Shown here: piece after piece, positions 1-7,403 of the stretch | How positions within the stretch are numbered: position 1 is the stretch's first letter | How the letters are laid out: each line of letters starts with the position of its first letter | NCBI RefSeq assembly: GCF_042676985.1 | Contig: NZ_JBHTIK010000015.1 | Span: 62,001-126,000, forward strand | Length of the DNA stretch: 64,000 bases | From: Sphingosinicella xenopeptidilytica | GTDB lineage: Bacteria; Pseudomonadota; Alphaproteobacteria; Sphingomonadales; Sphingomonadaceae | Direction: 5' to 3' | The notes under the pieces: generated by a model | Databases searched by the model: none | Told to the model about the DNA's origin: nothing | The model's input: only the letters and a program-made list of their open reading frames with translations | Program-made: the position numbers and the translations under genes

Positions 1-112
1 AGTAACGTCAGGTGGGCACCATATGGTCGGACCAGGATCCGCACAGGGACAGCACCCTTGGATGTCGATATCGCCTCAGGGATGTTCGCATCGCGCGCAC
101 CAGGCAGTATCC
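1..112 (-). ncRNA. ssrS: 6S RNA (ssrS), 3' end cut by window edge
   Basis: Read on the minus strand, the segment just downstream of zapA contains CCCTGAGGCGATAT (about 84-70) preceded by GATGCGAACAT. This resembles the 5' side of the central bubble in enterobacterial 6S RNA (GATGTTCGCA, then CCCTGAGCCGATAT). zapA followed by 6S RNA on the same strand is the usual proteobacterial arrangement. 6S RNA binds sigma-70 RNA polymerase holoenzyme and damps transcription in stationary phase. The 5' end cannot be fixed by eye (about 105-120), and the 3' part of the closing stem lies outside the window. The match rests on remembered motifs and synteny, not on a covariance model. Confidence 0.8.
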
Positions 113-125
113 GCCGTGGAGTAAT

Positions 126-437
126 CTAGGCGTTGGCGCGCCGCTTCTCAAGGGCCGCGACAATCGCTTCCACCCGCTGCGCCGCCTTTTCGAGCGCGCC
201 CGTCGCGATCGTGTCACCGAGCGATGGGTCGCGTTCCTTGAGGTCGAAGAATTCGTCGGCGATGAGGATGGCCGACATCAGCAGCAACCGAGGCTCGCTC
301 ATCTGCCCGAGCGCGCCCTGCAGATCGGCCGCCTTGGCGTCGACATGCGCCGCGAGACGGTTCAGCCGCTCCTCTTCGCCATCGCGGCAGGCGAGGGGAT
401 AGGAACGGCCGCCGATCGTGACGTTGATCTGACCCAC
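126..437 (-). CDS. zapA: Cell division protein ZapA
   Basis: A 103-residue protein starting MGQINVTIGGRSYPLACRDG, the typical N-terminal globular head of ZapA, followed by a helical region with SEPRLLLMSAILIADE and a C-terminal coiled coil rich in Ala, Glu and Lys. ZapA binds FtsZ in the cytoplasm and bundles protofilaments at the division site. It lies 4 bases downstream of a small coiled-coil gene on the same strand and directly upstream of the 6S RNA, so the two proteins are probably made from one mRNA. Length is normal for the family. The first ATG gives the expected beta-strand start, so the start is secure. Confidence 0.92.
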   Translation of the reverse strand: MGQINVTIGGRSYPLACRDGEEERLNRLAAHVDAKAADLQGALGQMSEPRLLLMSAILIADEFFDLKERDPSLGDTIATGALEKAAQRVEAIVAALEKRRANA

Positions 438-441
438 GCGC

Positions 442-645
442 CTAGCTCCGCGACGCGATCAGCACGTCGAGATCGGCGACGGCGCGTTCTGTGGAGTCCT
501 TGAGGCGGCGGTGCTTCTGACGCAGTGCGTCCAGTTCGGCGAGCGCGCCGCCGGTATCACCTGCACCCGCCGCAGCGCGCTCGAGCTTGTCGAGTGCGCT
601 TTCAAGGCGTGTCAGCGCCGACGCGAAACCGGTCATCTGATCCAT
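442..645 (-). CDS. Small coiled-coil protein upstream of zapA (ZauP/DUF4164-like)
   Basis: A 67-residue protein, almost entirely one amphipathic helix with Leu/Ala heptads (for example LESALDKLERAAAGAG, then LDALRQKHRRLKDSTERAV). It ends 4 bases before zapA on the same strand. In Caulobacter a short coiled-coil protein encoded just upstream of zapA (ZauP) pairs with ZapA to focus the Z ring. Position, size and coiled coil fit that role, but so short a sequence cannot prove homology by eye. An unrelated DUF4164-type protein is the alternative. Start is ATG at 645. Confidence 0.75.
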   Translation of the reverse strand: MDQMTGFASALTRLESALDKLERAAAGAGDTGGALAELDALRQKHRRLKDSTERAVADLDVLIASRS

Positions 646-878
646 GCCGAAAAGTCCCGAAATCAGCAGTTTGGGCGAGGAACATAAGAACGAATCCGAA
701 TGACGGTCAAGGCGAGCGCGGGTCGGTTCGCCGATTCATTCCGATTCAGCCGGATTCCCGCCTGTTTCATGTGCGCATGGCCGCCATGCCTTGACATGAC
801 GTTGACGCAGCATAAGCCCCTCTCCATTGTGCGCGCCGATTCGCCGCCCGGCCGAAATATTGGGGAACCAAGCCGAAG
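646..878. promoter_or_regulatory. Divergent control region between the zapA operon and tkt, with clustered GANTC sites
   Basis: This 233-base region holds no convincing gene. It contains five GANTC sites, at 692, 733, 743, 753 and 838. The middle three are exactly 10 bases apart, inside near-repeats of CCGATTCA. GANTC is the site of the CcrM methyltransferase in alphaproteobacteria, and about one would be expected in this length. A TTGACA hexamer at 791-796 could be a -35 element for tkt, but no good -10 follows at 17 bases, so the promoter itself is weakly supported. Confidence 0.5.
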
Positions 879-2849
879 ATGACCGTCAATCACGCCGATC
901 TCGCCAACGCTGTCCGTGCGCTGGCGATGGATGCCGTACAGGCCGCGAATTCCGGTCATCCTGGAATGCCGATGGGCATGGCGGATGCCGCGACGGTTCT
1001 CTTCACACAGCATCTGAAGTACGATCCGCAGTGGCCTGAATGGCCTGATCGCGACCGCTTCGTGCTTTCCGCCGGTCACGGCTCGATGTTGATCTACGCA
1101 CTTCTATATCTCACCGGCTATAAGAAGCCGACGCTCGACCAGATCCGGAACTTCCGCCAGCTTGGCAGCCCGTGCGCCGGCCACCCCGAGAATTTCGAGC
1201 TCCCCGGCGTGGAGACGACGACCGGCCCGCTCGGGCAGGGTCTCGCCACCGCCGTCGGCATGGCGCTCGCGGAGCGGCACCTCAACGCGCGCTTCGGCGA
1301 CGCCGTGCAGGACCATCACACATGGGTGATCGCAGGCGACGGCTGCTTGATGGAAGGCATCAACCACGAGGCGATCGGGCTTGCCGGACACTTGAAGCTC
1401 GGCCGCCTCAATGTGATCTGGGACGACAACCGCATCACCATCGACGGCGCGACCTCGATGTCGACGTCGGAGGACGTGAAGGCACGCTACGAGGCTTCAG
1501 GCTGGCACGTCGTTTCCTGTGACGGCCACGACGCAGCGAGCATTGACGCGGCACTGCGCGCGGCGAAGGCCGATCCGCGCCCGTCGCTGATCGCCTGTCG
1601 CACGATCATCGGCTACGGCGCGCCCAACAAGCAGGGCACCGCGGCAACGCACGGCTCGCCGCTCGGCACGGCGGAAATCGCGGCGGCACGCGAGACGCTC
1701 GGCTGGAATCACGAACCGTTCGAAATCCCGGCGGATATCCTTGATGCGTGGCGCACTTCGGGTGCGCGCGGCACCAAGGTCAGCGCCGATTGGAAGGTGA
1801 ACGCTGCGAAAGCAGAGGGTTATGCCGAATTCCTGACCTGGCTGGATGGTTCGGCGCTGAAAGCGGCAGGCCCGGCGCTGAAGGCCCATATCGACGCGCT
1901 GATCGCCGCACCGCAGACGGTTGCGACGCGAAAGGCGAGCGAGCTTGCGCTTGGCGCGATCAACGCCGCCGTACCGAACACCATCGGCGGCTCGGCCGAT
2001 CTCACCGGCTCCAACAATACGCTGACCAAGGGCCTCGGCACGCTTGACGCTGCGAACTACGGCGGCCGCTACGTCTATTACGGCATCCGCGAGTTCGGCA
2101 TGGCCGCCGCGATGAATGGCATGGCGCTGCACGGCGGTCTCGTGCCCTATGGCGGCACCTTCCTCGTGTTCACGGATTATTGTCGCCCGGCGATCCGTCT
2201 CAGCGCGCTGCAGCGGGCGCAGGCCATCTATGTGATGACGCACGATTCGATCGGGCTTGGCGAAGACGGCCCGACGCACCAGCCGATCGAGCACGTCATG
2301 AGCCTGCGCGTGATGCCGAACGTGCTCGTGATGCGCCCGGCAGATGTTGTCGAAACGGCAGAGTGCTGGGCGCTTGCGCTTGAGAACGACAGCGGCCCCA
2401 CGGTGCTTGCGCTTTCCCGCCAGAACCTGCCGCAGGTTCGAACGGAAGCCGGTGAGAATCTCTCCGCGAAGGGCGCCTATCGCCTGCGTGCCGCTTCTGC
2501 CGCGCGCAAGGTCGTGTTCCTCGCGACCGGCTCCGAAGTGCAGGCCGCGCTTGGCGCTGCCGACCAGCTCGAAGCGGCAGGCATTGGCTGCGACGTCGTC
2601 TCGATGCCCTGTTGGGAGCTTTTCGATCTGCAGAGCGACGCCTATCAGGCCGATATCCTGCCGGAAGACGCGCTCATCGTTTCGGTCGAAGCCGGGACAA
2701 CGATCGGTTGGGAACGCTACACGGGCCGCAAGGGCCTGCGGCTCGGCATCGACCGTTTCGGCGCTTCCGCGCCTGCCGAAGCCTTGTATGAGAAGTTCGG
2801 ATTGACCGCCGACGCGATCGCGAAGGCGGTTCGGGGGAAGCTCGCTTAA
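879..2849 (+). CDS. tkt: Transketolase
   Basis: A 656-residue thiamine-diphosphate enzyme of the pentose phosphate pathway that moves two-carbon ketol units between sugar phosphates. Landmarks in order are the N-terminal SGHPGMPMG substrate loop, the ThDP motif GDGCLMEG continuing to WDDN, the pyrimidine domain with YGIREFGMAAAMNG and DSIGLGEDGPTHQP, and a C-terminal transketolase domain. Length matches the family. The start at 879 gives MTVNHADLANAVRALAMDAV, the usual beginning. It is followed 24 bases later by gap, then pgk, so it heads a carbon-metabolism operon as in other sphingomonads. Confidence 0.97.
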   Translation: MTVNHADLANAVRALAMDAVQAANSGHPGMPMGMADAATVLFTQHLKYDPQWPEWPDRDRFVLSAGHGSMLIYALLYLTGYKKPTLDQIRNFRQLGSPCAGHPENFELPGVETTTGPLGQGLATAVGMALAERHLNARFGDAVQDHHTWVIAGDGCLMEGINHEAIGLAGHLKLGRLNVIWDDNRITIDGATSMSTSEDVKARYEASGWHVVSCDGHDAASIDAALRAAKADPRPSLIACRTIIGYGAPNKQGTAATHGSPLGTAEIAAARETLGWNHEPFEIPADILDAWRTSGARGTKVSADWKVNAAKAEGYAEFLTWLDGSALKAAGPALKAHIDALIAAPQTVATRKASELALGAINAAVPNTIGGSADLTGSNNTLTKGLGTLDAANYGGRYVYYGIREFGMAAAMNGMALHGGLVPYGGTFLVFTDYCRPAIRLSALQRAQAIYVMTHDSIGLGEDGPTHQPIEHVMSLRVMPNVLVMRPADVVETAECWALALENDSGPTVLALSRQNLPQVRTEAGENLSAKGAYRLRAASAARKVVFLATGSEVQAALGAADQLEAAGIGCDVVSMPCWELFDLQSDAYQADILPEDALIVSVEAGTTIGWERYTGRKGLRLGIDRFGASAPAEALYEKFGLTADAIAKAVRGKLA

Positions 2850-2873
2850 ATTAGGAACAGGAGTACGGAAGAC

Positions 2874-3881
2874 ATGGCGAAGGTTTCGATCAACGGATTC
2901 GGCCGCATCGGGCGCCTCGTGGCGCGGGCCATTCTGGAGCGTCCGGAAAGCGGGCTGGAGCTGGTTTCGATCAACGACCTGTCCGACGCCAAGTCGAACG
3001 CCCTGCTGTTCAAGCGCGATTCCGTGCACGGCACGTGGGGGGGCACGGTCGAGGTGGACGGCAACGATCTCATCATCGACGGCAAGCGCATCAAGGTTTC
3101 GGCCGAGCGCGACCCGGCGAACCTGCCGCACGCCGCGAACGGCGTCGATATCGCGCTCGAGTGCACGGGCTTCTTCACGGACCGGGCATCGGCCGAGAAG
3201 CACATCGCGGCGGGCGCCAAGCGCGTGCTGATCTCAGCGCCGGGCAAGAACGTCGACCTCACGGTCGTTTTCGGCGTGAACAACGACAAGCTTTCGGCCG
3301 AGCACAAGATCGTTTCGAACGCGAGCTGCACGACGAACTGCCTCGCGCCGGTCGCCAAGGTGCTGAACGATGCGCTCGGCATCGAACGCGGCCTGATGAC
3401 GACGGTTCACGCCTACACCAACGACCAGAAGATCCTCGACCAGATCCACGACGATCCGCGCCGCGCCCGCGCCGCCGCCATGTCGATGATCCCGACGACG
3501 ACGGGCGCTGCCCGCGCCGTGGGTGAGGTGCTTCCGGAACTGAAGGGCAAGCTGGACGGCTCCGCGATCCGCGTGCCGACGCCGGACGTCAGCCTCGTCG
3601 ACCTGACCTTCACGCCGAAGCGTGACACGACGAAGGACGAGGTGAACGCGATCCTGAAGGCGGCGTCCGAAAGCGGTCCGCTGAAGGGTATCCTCTGCTA
3701 TTCTGACGAGCCGCTGGTTTCGATCGACTACCAGCACACAGCGGCGTCCTCGACGATCGACAGCCTTGAAACCGCCGTGCTTGAAGGCAAGCTCGTGCGC
3801 GTCGTTTCATGGTACGATAACGAGTGGGGCTTCTCGAACCGCATGGTCGACACCGCGAAAGCCATTGCGGCGTTCCTCTGA
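2874..3881 (+). CDS. gap: Glyceraldehyde-3-phosphate dehydrogenase (phosphorylating)
   Basis: A 335-residue cytoplasmic enzyme that interconverts glyceraldehyde 3-phosphate and 1,3-bisphosphoglycerate with NAD(P). The Rossmann start is INGFGRIGRLVARA. The active-site motif SNASCTTNCLAP puts the nucleophile at Cys152, and HAYTNDQ and SWYDNEWGFSNRM are family signatures. Asp or Glu at the end of beta-2 (SINDL) suggests NAD preference, as is usual. It lies between tkt and pgk with only 2 bases before the pgk ATG, so translation is probably coupled. An AGGAG lies upstream of the ATG. Confidence 0.97.
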   Translation: MAKVSINGFGRIGRLVARAILERPESGLELVSINDLSDAKSNALLFKRDSVHGTWGGTVEVDGNDLIIDGKRIKVSAERDPANLPHAANGVDIALECTGFFTDRASAEKHIAAGAKRVLISAPGKNVDLTVVFGVNNDKLSAEHKIVSNASCTTNCLAPVAKVLNDALGIERGLMTTVHAYTNDQKILDQIHDDPRRARAAAMSMIPTTTGAARAVGEVLPELKGKLDGSAIRVPTPDVSLVDLTFTPKRDTTKDEVNAILKAASESGPLKGILCYSDEPLVSIDYQHTAASSTIDSLETAVLEGKLVRVVSWYDNEWGFSNRMVDTAKAIAAFL

Positions 3882-3883
3882 GC

Positions 3884-5077
3884 ATGGCGAAATTCCGGAC
3901 GCTCGACGATATCGGGGACGTGCGCGGCAAGCGCGTCCTCGTTCGTGCCGATCTCAACGTGCCGATGCAGGCGGGGAAGGTCAGCGACGACACCCGCCTG
4001 CGCGCGGCGCAGCCGACCATCGCCGAACTCGCCGACAAGGGCGCAATCGTGCTGGTGCTCTCGCACTTCGGGCGTCCGAAGGGCGAAAGCGCCGAGTTCA
4101 GCCTGTCGCCGATTTCGTCGGCACTCGCGAAGGTGCTCGGCCGCACGGTGGGTTTCGTCACCGAGTGCAAGGGTCCGGCCGCCGAGCAGGCGGTGAGCCT
4201 GATGGCGGCGGGCGAGATCGCCGTTCTTGAAAACACTCGCTTCGAGGCAGGCGAGGAGAAGAACGATCCGGCGCTCGTCGCCGCCATCGCGAAGCTCGGC
4301 GACCTCTACGTCAACGATGCCTTCTCCGCCGCGCACCGCGCGCACGCTTCCACAGAGGGGCTGGCGCATGTGCTTCCGGCCTATGCAGGGCGTTCGATGC
4401 AGGCGGAGCTGGAGCATCTGGAAGCCGCGCTCGGCGAGCCTGAGCGGCCTGTCGCGGCGGTCGTCGGCGGCGCCAAGGTGTCTTCGAAGCTCGATGTGCT
4501 CAACAACCTCGTCGGCAAGGTCGATCACCTGATCATCGGCGGCGGCATGGCGAACACGTTCCTTGCCGCAAAGGGTGTCGATGTCGGTAAGTCGCTTTGC
4601 GAGCACGACCTTAAGGACGTGGCCATCGGCATCCTCGCCAAGGCGGATGCGGCGCGCTGCACCGTGCACCTGCCTTACGACGTCGTCGTGGCGAAGGAGT
4701 TCAAGGCGAATGCCGCGAACCACACGGTGAACGTACACGAGGTGGCAGCGGACGAGATGATCCTCGACGTTGGTCCCGCGGCTGTCGAGGCGCTGTCGGA
4801 CGCGCTCAAGACCTGCCGGACGCTGGTGTGGAACGGGCCGCTCGGCGCGTTCGAGCTGGAGCCGTTCGATGCGGCCACGGTCGCGCTCGCGCGCACGGCG
4901 GCGGCGCTTACCGAGGCCGGAAGCCTCGTTTCGGTCGCGGGCGGCGGCGACACGGTCGCGGCGCTCAACCACGCGGGCGTGGCGGAAAGCTTCAGTTTCG
5001 TCTCGACCGCGGGCGGCGCTTTCCTCGAATGGATGGAAGGCAAGGCGCTTCCGGGTGTCGAGGCGCTGCGGGCGTAA
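3884..5077 (+). CDS. pgk: Phosphoglycerate kinase
   Basis: A 397-residue glycolytic and gluconeogenic kinase that makes ATP from 1,3-bisphosphoglycerate. The N-terminal motif RVLVRADLNVPMQAG, LSHFGRPKG, ENTRFEAGEEKND and the nucleotide-domain VGGAKVSSKLDVLNNL and VAGGGDTVAAL are all present. The ATG at 3884 was chosen over an in-frame upstream ATG at 3824, because the upstream extension lies inside gap and looks like translated shadow sequence. The chosen start gives MAKFRTLDDI, the family N terminus. Confidence 0.97.
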   Translation: MAKFRTLDDIGDVRGKRVLVRADLNVPMQAGKVSDDTRLRAAQPTIAELADKGAIVLVLSHFGRPKGESAEFSLSPISSALAKVLGRTVGFVTECKGPAAEQAVSLMAAGEIAVLENTRFEAGEEKNDPALVAAIAKLGDLYVNDAFSAAHRAHASTEGLAHVLPAYAGRSMQAELEHLEAALGEPERPVAAVVGGAKVSSKLDVLNNLVGKVDHLIIGGGMANTFLAAKGVDVGKSLCEHDLKDVAIGILAKADAARCTVHLPYDVVVAKEFKANAANHTVNVHEVAADEMILDVGPAAVEALSDALKTCRTLVWNGPLGAFELEPFDAATVALARTAAALTEAGSLVSVAGGGDTVAALNHAGVAESFSFVSTAGGAFLEWMEGKALPGVEALRA

Positions 5078-5130
5078 CGAACCCGGTTTTGTCGCGGCGA
5101 TGCGTCACTTCAGCTATGGTAAGCGGGAAA

Positions 5131-5145
5131 TTAACCTTTTCTTAA
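5131..5145. promoter_or_regulatory. CtrA-type site TTAA-N7-TTAA
   Basis: TTAA at 5131-5134 and TTAA at 5142-5145 are separated by exactly 7 bases (CCTTTTC), matching the full CtrA consensus of Caulobacter and other alphaproteobacteria. It sits 38 bases upstream of the CAP-domain gene in the 105-base gap after pgk. In so GC-rich a region two TTAA with the right spacing are unlikely by chance. Sphingomonadales encode CtrA and use it for motility and envelope genes. Binding itself is inferred. Confidence 0.6.
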
Positions 5146-5148
5146 AAC

Positions 5149-5178
5149 CCGACCTTAAGCCTTACGGGCGAAGGTCGG
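5149..5178 (+). promoter_or_regulatory. Hairpin covering the ribosome binding site of the CAP-domain gene
   Basis: CCGACCTT (5149-5156) is perfectly complementary to AAGGTCGG (5171-5178), with a 14-base loop. The 3' arm contains AAGG, the only Shine-Dalgarno-like sequence before the ATG at 5183. If formed in the mRNA, the hairpin would hide the ribosome binding site. It has no U-run and is too close to the start codon to be a terminator for pgk. Confidence 0.45.
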
Positions 5179-5182
5179 TGCC

Positions 5183-5701
5183 ATGCTTATGCGTCTCGCC
5201 ACTGCTGCATTCCTGATCGCCACCCCGGCCATGGCCGCTGGCTTTTCGACCGTTGCGGTCGCGAAGCACAGCTGGTGCGCGGCGGGCGACGTGAACCCCG
5301 TCGAGGCCGTGGCTGCGCTCAACGACCTGCGCCGTGCGCAGGGCCTGTCGCCGGTGCGTCCCAACATGGCGCTCACCCGTGCGGCACAGCGGCATTCCGA
5401 TGATCTTGCGGGGTGGGGCAAGCTTTCGCACAGCGGCTCCGATGGCAGCAACTTCGTCGACCGGGCCGAGCGCGCACGCTTCGACGGCGTACCGCGCGCC
5501 GAGAACGTCGCGTGGAACCTGCCGACGTCCGCCGCCGTGGTCGTCGCGTGGGAGCGGAGCCCCGGCCACCGCGACAATATGATGCTCGAAGACGTCACCG
5601 ATGTCGGCATCGGCTATGCCTGCTCGCCCACCAAGGGGCGCTTCTGGACCATGGTGCTCGGCCGCGCCGAAGCGCAGTTCGCGCTCGCCGCGCTCAACTA
5701 A
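5183..5701 (+). CDS. Secreted CAP-domain (SCP-like) protein
   Basis: A 172-residue protein with a signal peptide (about residues 1-19, cleavage after AMA) and a CAP domain. Visible CAP features are NDLRRAQGLSPV, a His in AAQRHSDDLA, HSGSDGSNFVDRAERARF, AENVAW and a second His in WERSPGHRDNMM. Two Cys (in SWCAAG and GYACSP) could form a disulfide in the periplasm or outside the cell. CAP proteins in bacteria have varied and mostly unproven roles, so no substrate is assigned. The gene interrupts the usual pgk-fba neighbourhood and has its own likely CtrA site and a hairpin over its ribosome binding site. Confidence 0.88.
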   Translation: MLMRLATAAFLIATPAMAAGFSTVAVAKHSWCAAGDVNPVEAVAALNDLRRAQGLSPVRPNMALTRAAQRHSDDLAGWGKLSHSGSDGSNFVDRAERARFDGVPRAENVAWNLPTSAAVVVAWERSPGHRDNMMLEDVTDVGIGYACSPTKGRFWTMVLGRAEAQFALAALN

Positions 5702-5724
5702 CCTATCATCCTGAATCCGCGCGC

Positions 5725-5754
5725 GAGGGTCGTTGCGATGCGCGGCCCTCTTCT
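5725..5754 (+). terminator. Possible terminator after the CAP-domain gene
   Basis: GAGGGTCG (5725-5732) pairs with CGGCCCTC (5743-5750), including one G-T pair, around a 10-base loop, followed by TTCT. The U-run is short, so termination would be weak. It lies between the CAP gene and the aldolase gene. Confidence 0.4.
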
Positions 5755-5814
5755 GTATCACGCGCGGCAACCGGAATAATCCAGCCCAGAATACTCAAGC
5801 GACGAGGACGACGC

Positions 5815-6729
5815 ATGAAGATCACGAAAGCCGTGAAGGCCATCCTTTCCAACTATGAAAGCGACAACCCCGGCACGAAGGCGAACCTCGCCCGTATCCT
5901 GATGCAGGGCCAGCTCGGCGGCACCGGAAAGCTCATCATCCTCCCCGTCGATCAGGGCTTCGAGCACGGCCCCGCGCGCAGCTTCGCGGTCAATGAGCCG
6001 GCGTACGACCCGCACTATCACTTCCAGATCGCCATCGACGCCGGGCTTTCGGCCTATGCCGCGCCGCTCGGCATGATCGAGGCGGGCGCAGATACGTTCG
6101 CGGGCCAGATCCCGACGATCCTCAAGGTGAACTCGTCGAACTCGTGGGCGACCTCGATCAACCAGGCCGTCACCGGCACGGTCGACGACGCGCTGCGCCT
6201 CGGCTGCTCGGCGATCGGCTTCACCATCTATCCTGGCGCGGACGACGTGTTCGACATGATGGAAGAGATCCGCGAAATGTCCGCCGAAGCGAAGTCGGTG
6301 GGCATCGCGACCGTGATCTGGTCGTATCCGCGCGGCGGCAACCTCTCGAAGGACGGCGAGCTTGCGCTCGACGTCGGCGCCTATGCGGCGCACATGGCAG
6401 CGCTGCTCGGCGCACACATCATCAAGGTGAAGCTGCCGAGCGCACACATCGAACAGAAGGACGCGCAGAAGGCTTACGAGAAGCTGGACAGTTCGACGCA
6501 GGCGAAGCGTGTGTCGCATGTCGTGAAGTCGTGCTTCAACGGCCGCCGCATCGTCGTCTTCTCGGGCGGCGCCGCGAAGGGCGCCGACGCCGTCTATCAG
6601 GACGCGCGCGACATCCGCGACGGCGGCGGCAACGGCTCGATCATCGGCCGCAACACCTTCCAGCGCCCGCGCGACGAGGCGATGGCGATGCTTGCGAAGC
6701 TGGTGAACATCTACAAGGGCAAGGAATAG
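5815..6729 (+). CDS. fbaB: Class I fructose-bisphosphate aldolase (DhnA/FbaB type)
   Basis: A 304-residue Schiff-base aldolase of the archaeal/DhnA type, which cleaves fructose 1,6-bisphosphate without metal. LPVDQGFEHGP starts the barrel. The strand HIIKVKLPSAH carries the candidate Schiff-base lysine (Lys204 or Lys206), and IVVFSGGAAKG with SIIGRNTFQRP forms the phosphate-binding end. The start at 5815 (MKITKAVKAIL) was chosen over a long in-frame upstream extension that runs through the CAP gene. It completes the lower glycolytic set with tkt, gap and pgk. An O-methyltransferase gene follows 5 bases later. Confidence 0.93.
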   Translation: MKITKAVKAILSNYESDNPGTKANLARILMQGQLGGTGKLIILPVDQGFEHGPARSFAVNEPAYDPHYHFQIAIDAGLSAYAAPLGMIEAGADTFAGQIPTILKVNSSNSWATSINQAVTGTVDDALRLGCSAIGFTIYPGADDVFDMMEEIREMSAEAKSVGIATVIWSYPRGGNLSKDGELALDVGAYAAHMAALLGAHIIKVKLPSAHIEQKDAQKAYEKLDSSTQAKRVSHVVKSCFNGRRIVVFSGGAAKGADAVYQDARDIRDGGGNGSIIGRNTFQRPRDEAMAMLAKLVNIYKGKE

Positions 6730-6734
6730 GCCCC

Positions 6735-7403
6735 ATGTCCGCGGGCTGGGCCGATGTCGACGCCTATATTGCCGACCGTCTGATCGGCGGCGATACGGCG
6801 CTTGACGAGGCCCTTGCCCGCAATGCGGGAGAAGGCTTGCCGCCGATCGACGTTTCGGTGGCGCAGGGCAAGCTGCTCCATATCCTCGCGCGCTCCATCG
6901 ACGCGTGGCGGATATTGGAGGTCGGCACGCTCGGCGGCTATTCGACGATCTGGCTCGCCCGCGCGCTTCCGGGGCACGGCGCTCTTGTCACGTTGGAGAT
7001 CGATCCGCACCACGCCGAGGTCGCCCGCGCGAACCTCGACGCGGCGGGCGTCGGCGACAAGGTCGAAATCCGCGTCGGTCCGGCCGTGGAGACGCTGTCC
7101 CGCATGGAAGCCGAAGGCGAGGGGCCGTTCGACCTCGTGTTCATCGACGCCGACAAGCCGAACAACGTCGCTTACCTGAAAGCCGCGCTCGCGCTGGCCC
7201 GGCCCGGCGGGCTCATCGTCGTGGACAATGTGGTACGCGAAGGGCGTGTAACGGACGCGTCGAGTGCCGACGAGGCGATCCTCGGCGCGCGCGCGCTGTT
7301 TGATGCCGTCGCCGCTGAGCCACGCCTCAGCGCGACGGCGATCCAGACTGTGGGCGCCAAGGGCTGGGACGGTTTTCTGATCGCGGTGGTGGACGGTAAA
7401 TGA
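6735..7403 (+). CDS. Class I SAM-dependent O-methyltransferase (catechol/caffeoyl-CoA OMT family)
   Basis: A 222-residue methyltransferase. The SAM-binding motif I is RILEVGTLGGYSTIWLA, the acidic motif LVTLEID follows, the metal/catalytic motif is DLVFIDADKPNN, and GGLIVVDNVVREG is typical of the family-3 O-methyltransferases that need a divalent metal. The substrate is unknown; such enzymes methylate catechol-like hydroxyls on small molecules. The start at 6735 gives MSAGWADVDAYIADRL, the usual length for the family, rather than the long upstream extension in frame through fba. The stop overlaps the start of thiE by 4 bases, so the two are probably translated together. Confidence 0.88.
   Translation: MSAGWADVDAYIADRLIGGDTALDEALARNAGEGLPPIDVSVAQGKLLHILARSIDAWRILEVGTLGGYSTIWLARALPGHGALVTLEIDPHHAEVARANLDAAGVGDKVEIRVGPAVETLSRMEAEGEGPFDLVFIDADKPNNVAYLKAALALARPGGLIVVDNVVREGRVTDASSADEAILGARALFDAVAAEPRLSATAIQTVGAKGWDGFLIAVVDGK

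Noticed and set aside
1497..3203. Long minus-strand open frame (568 codons) opposite tkt and gap
   Set aside because: Its residues are Arg/Ala-rich with no motif, and both genes on the other strand are textbook enzymes. Long antisense frames are expected at this GC content.
3728..4972. Long minus-strand open frame opposite pgk
   Set aside because: Composition (Arg, Ala, Glu, His) is that of a mirror of high-GC coding sequence; no ribosome binding site or family motif.
5413..5814. Upstream extension of the aldolase frame through the CAP-domain gene
   Set aside because: Arg-rich shadow of a real gene; the aldolase family starts at MKITKAVKAIL.
7380..7400. Possible TPP riboswitch before thiE
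   Set aside because: There is no room; thiE starts inside the end of the methyltransferase gene, so it is read from an upstream promoter.
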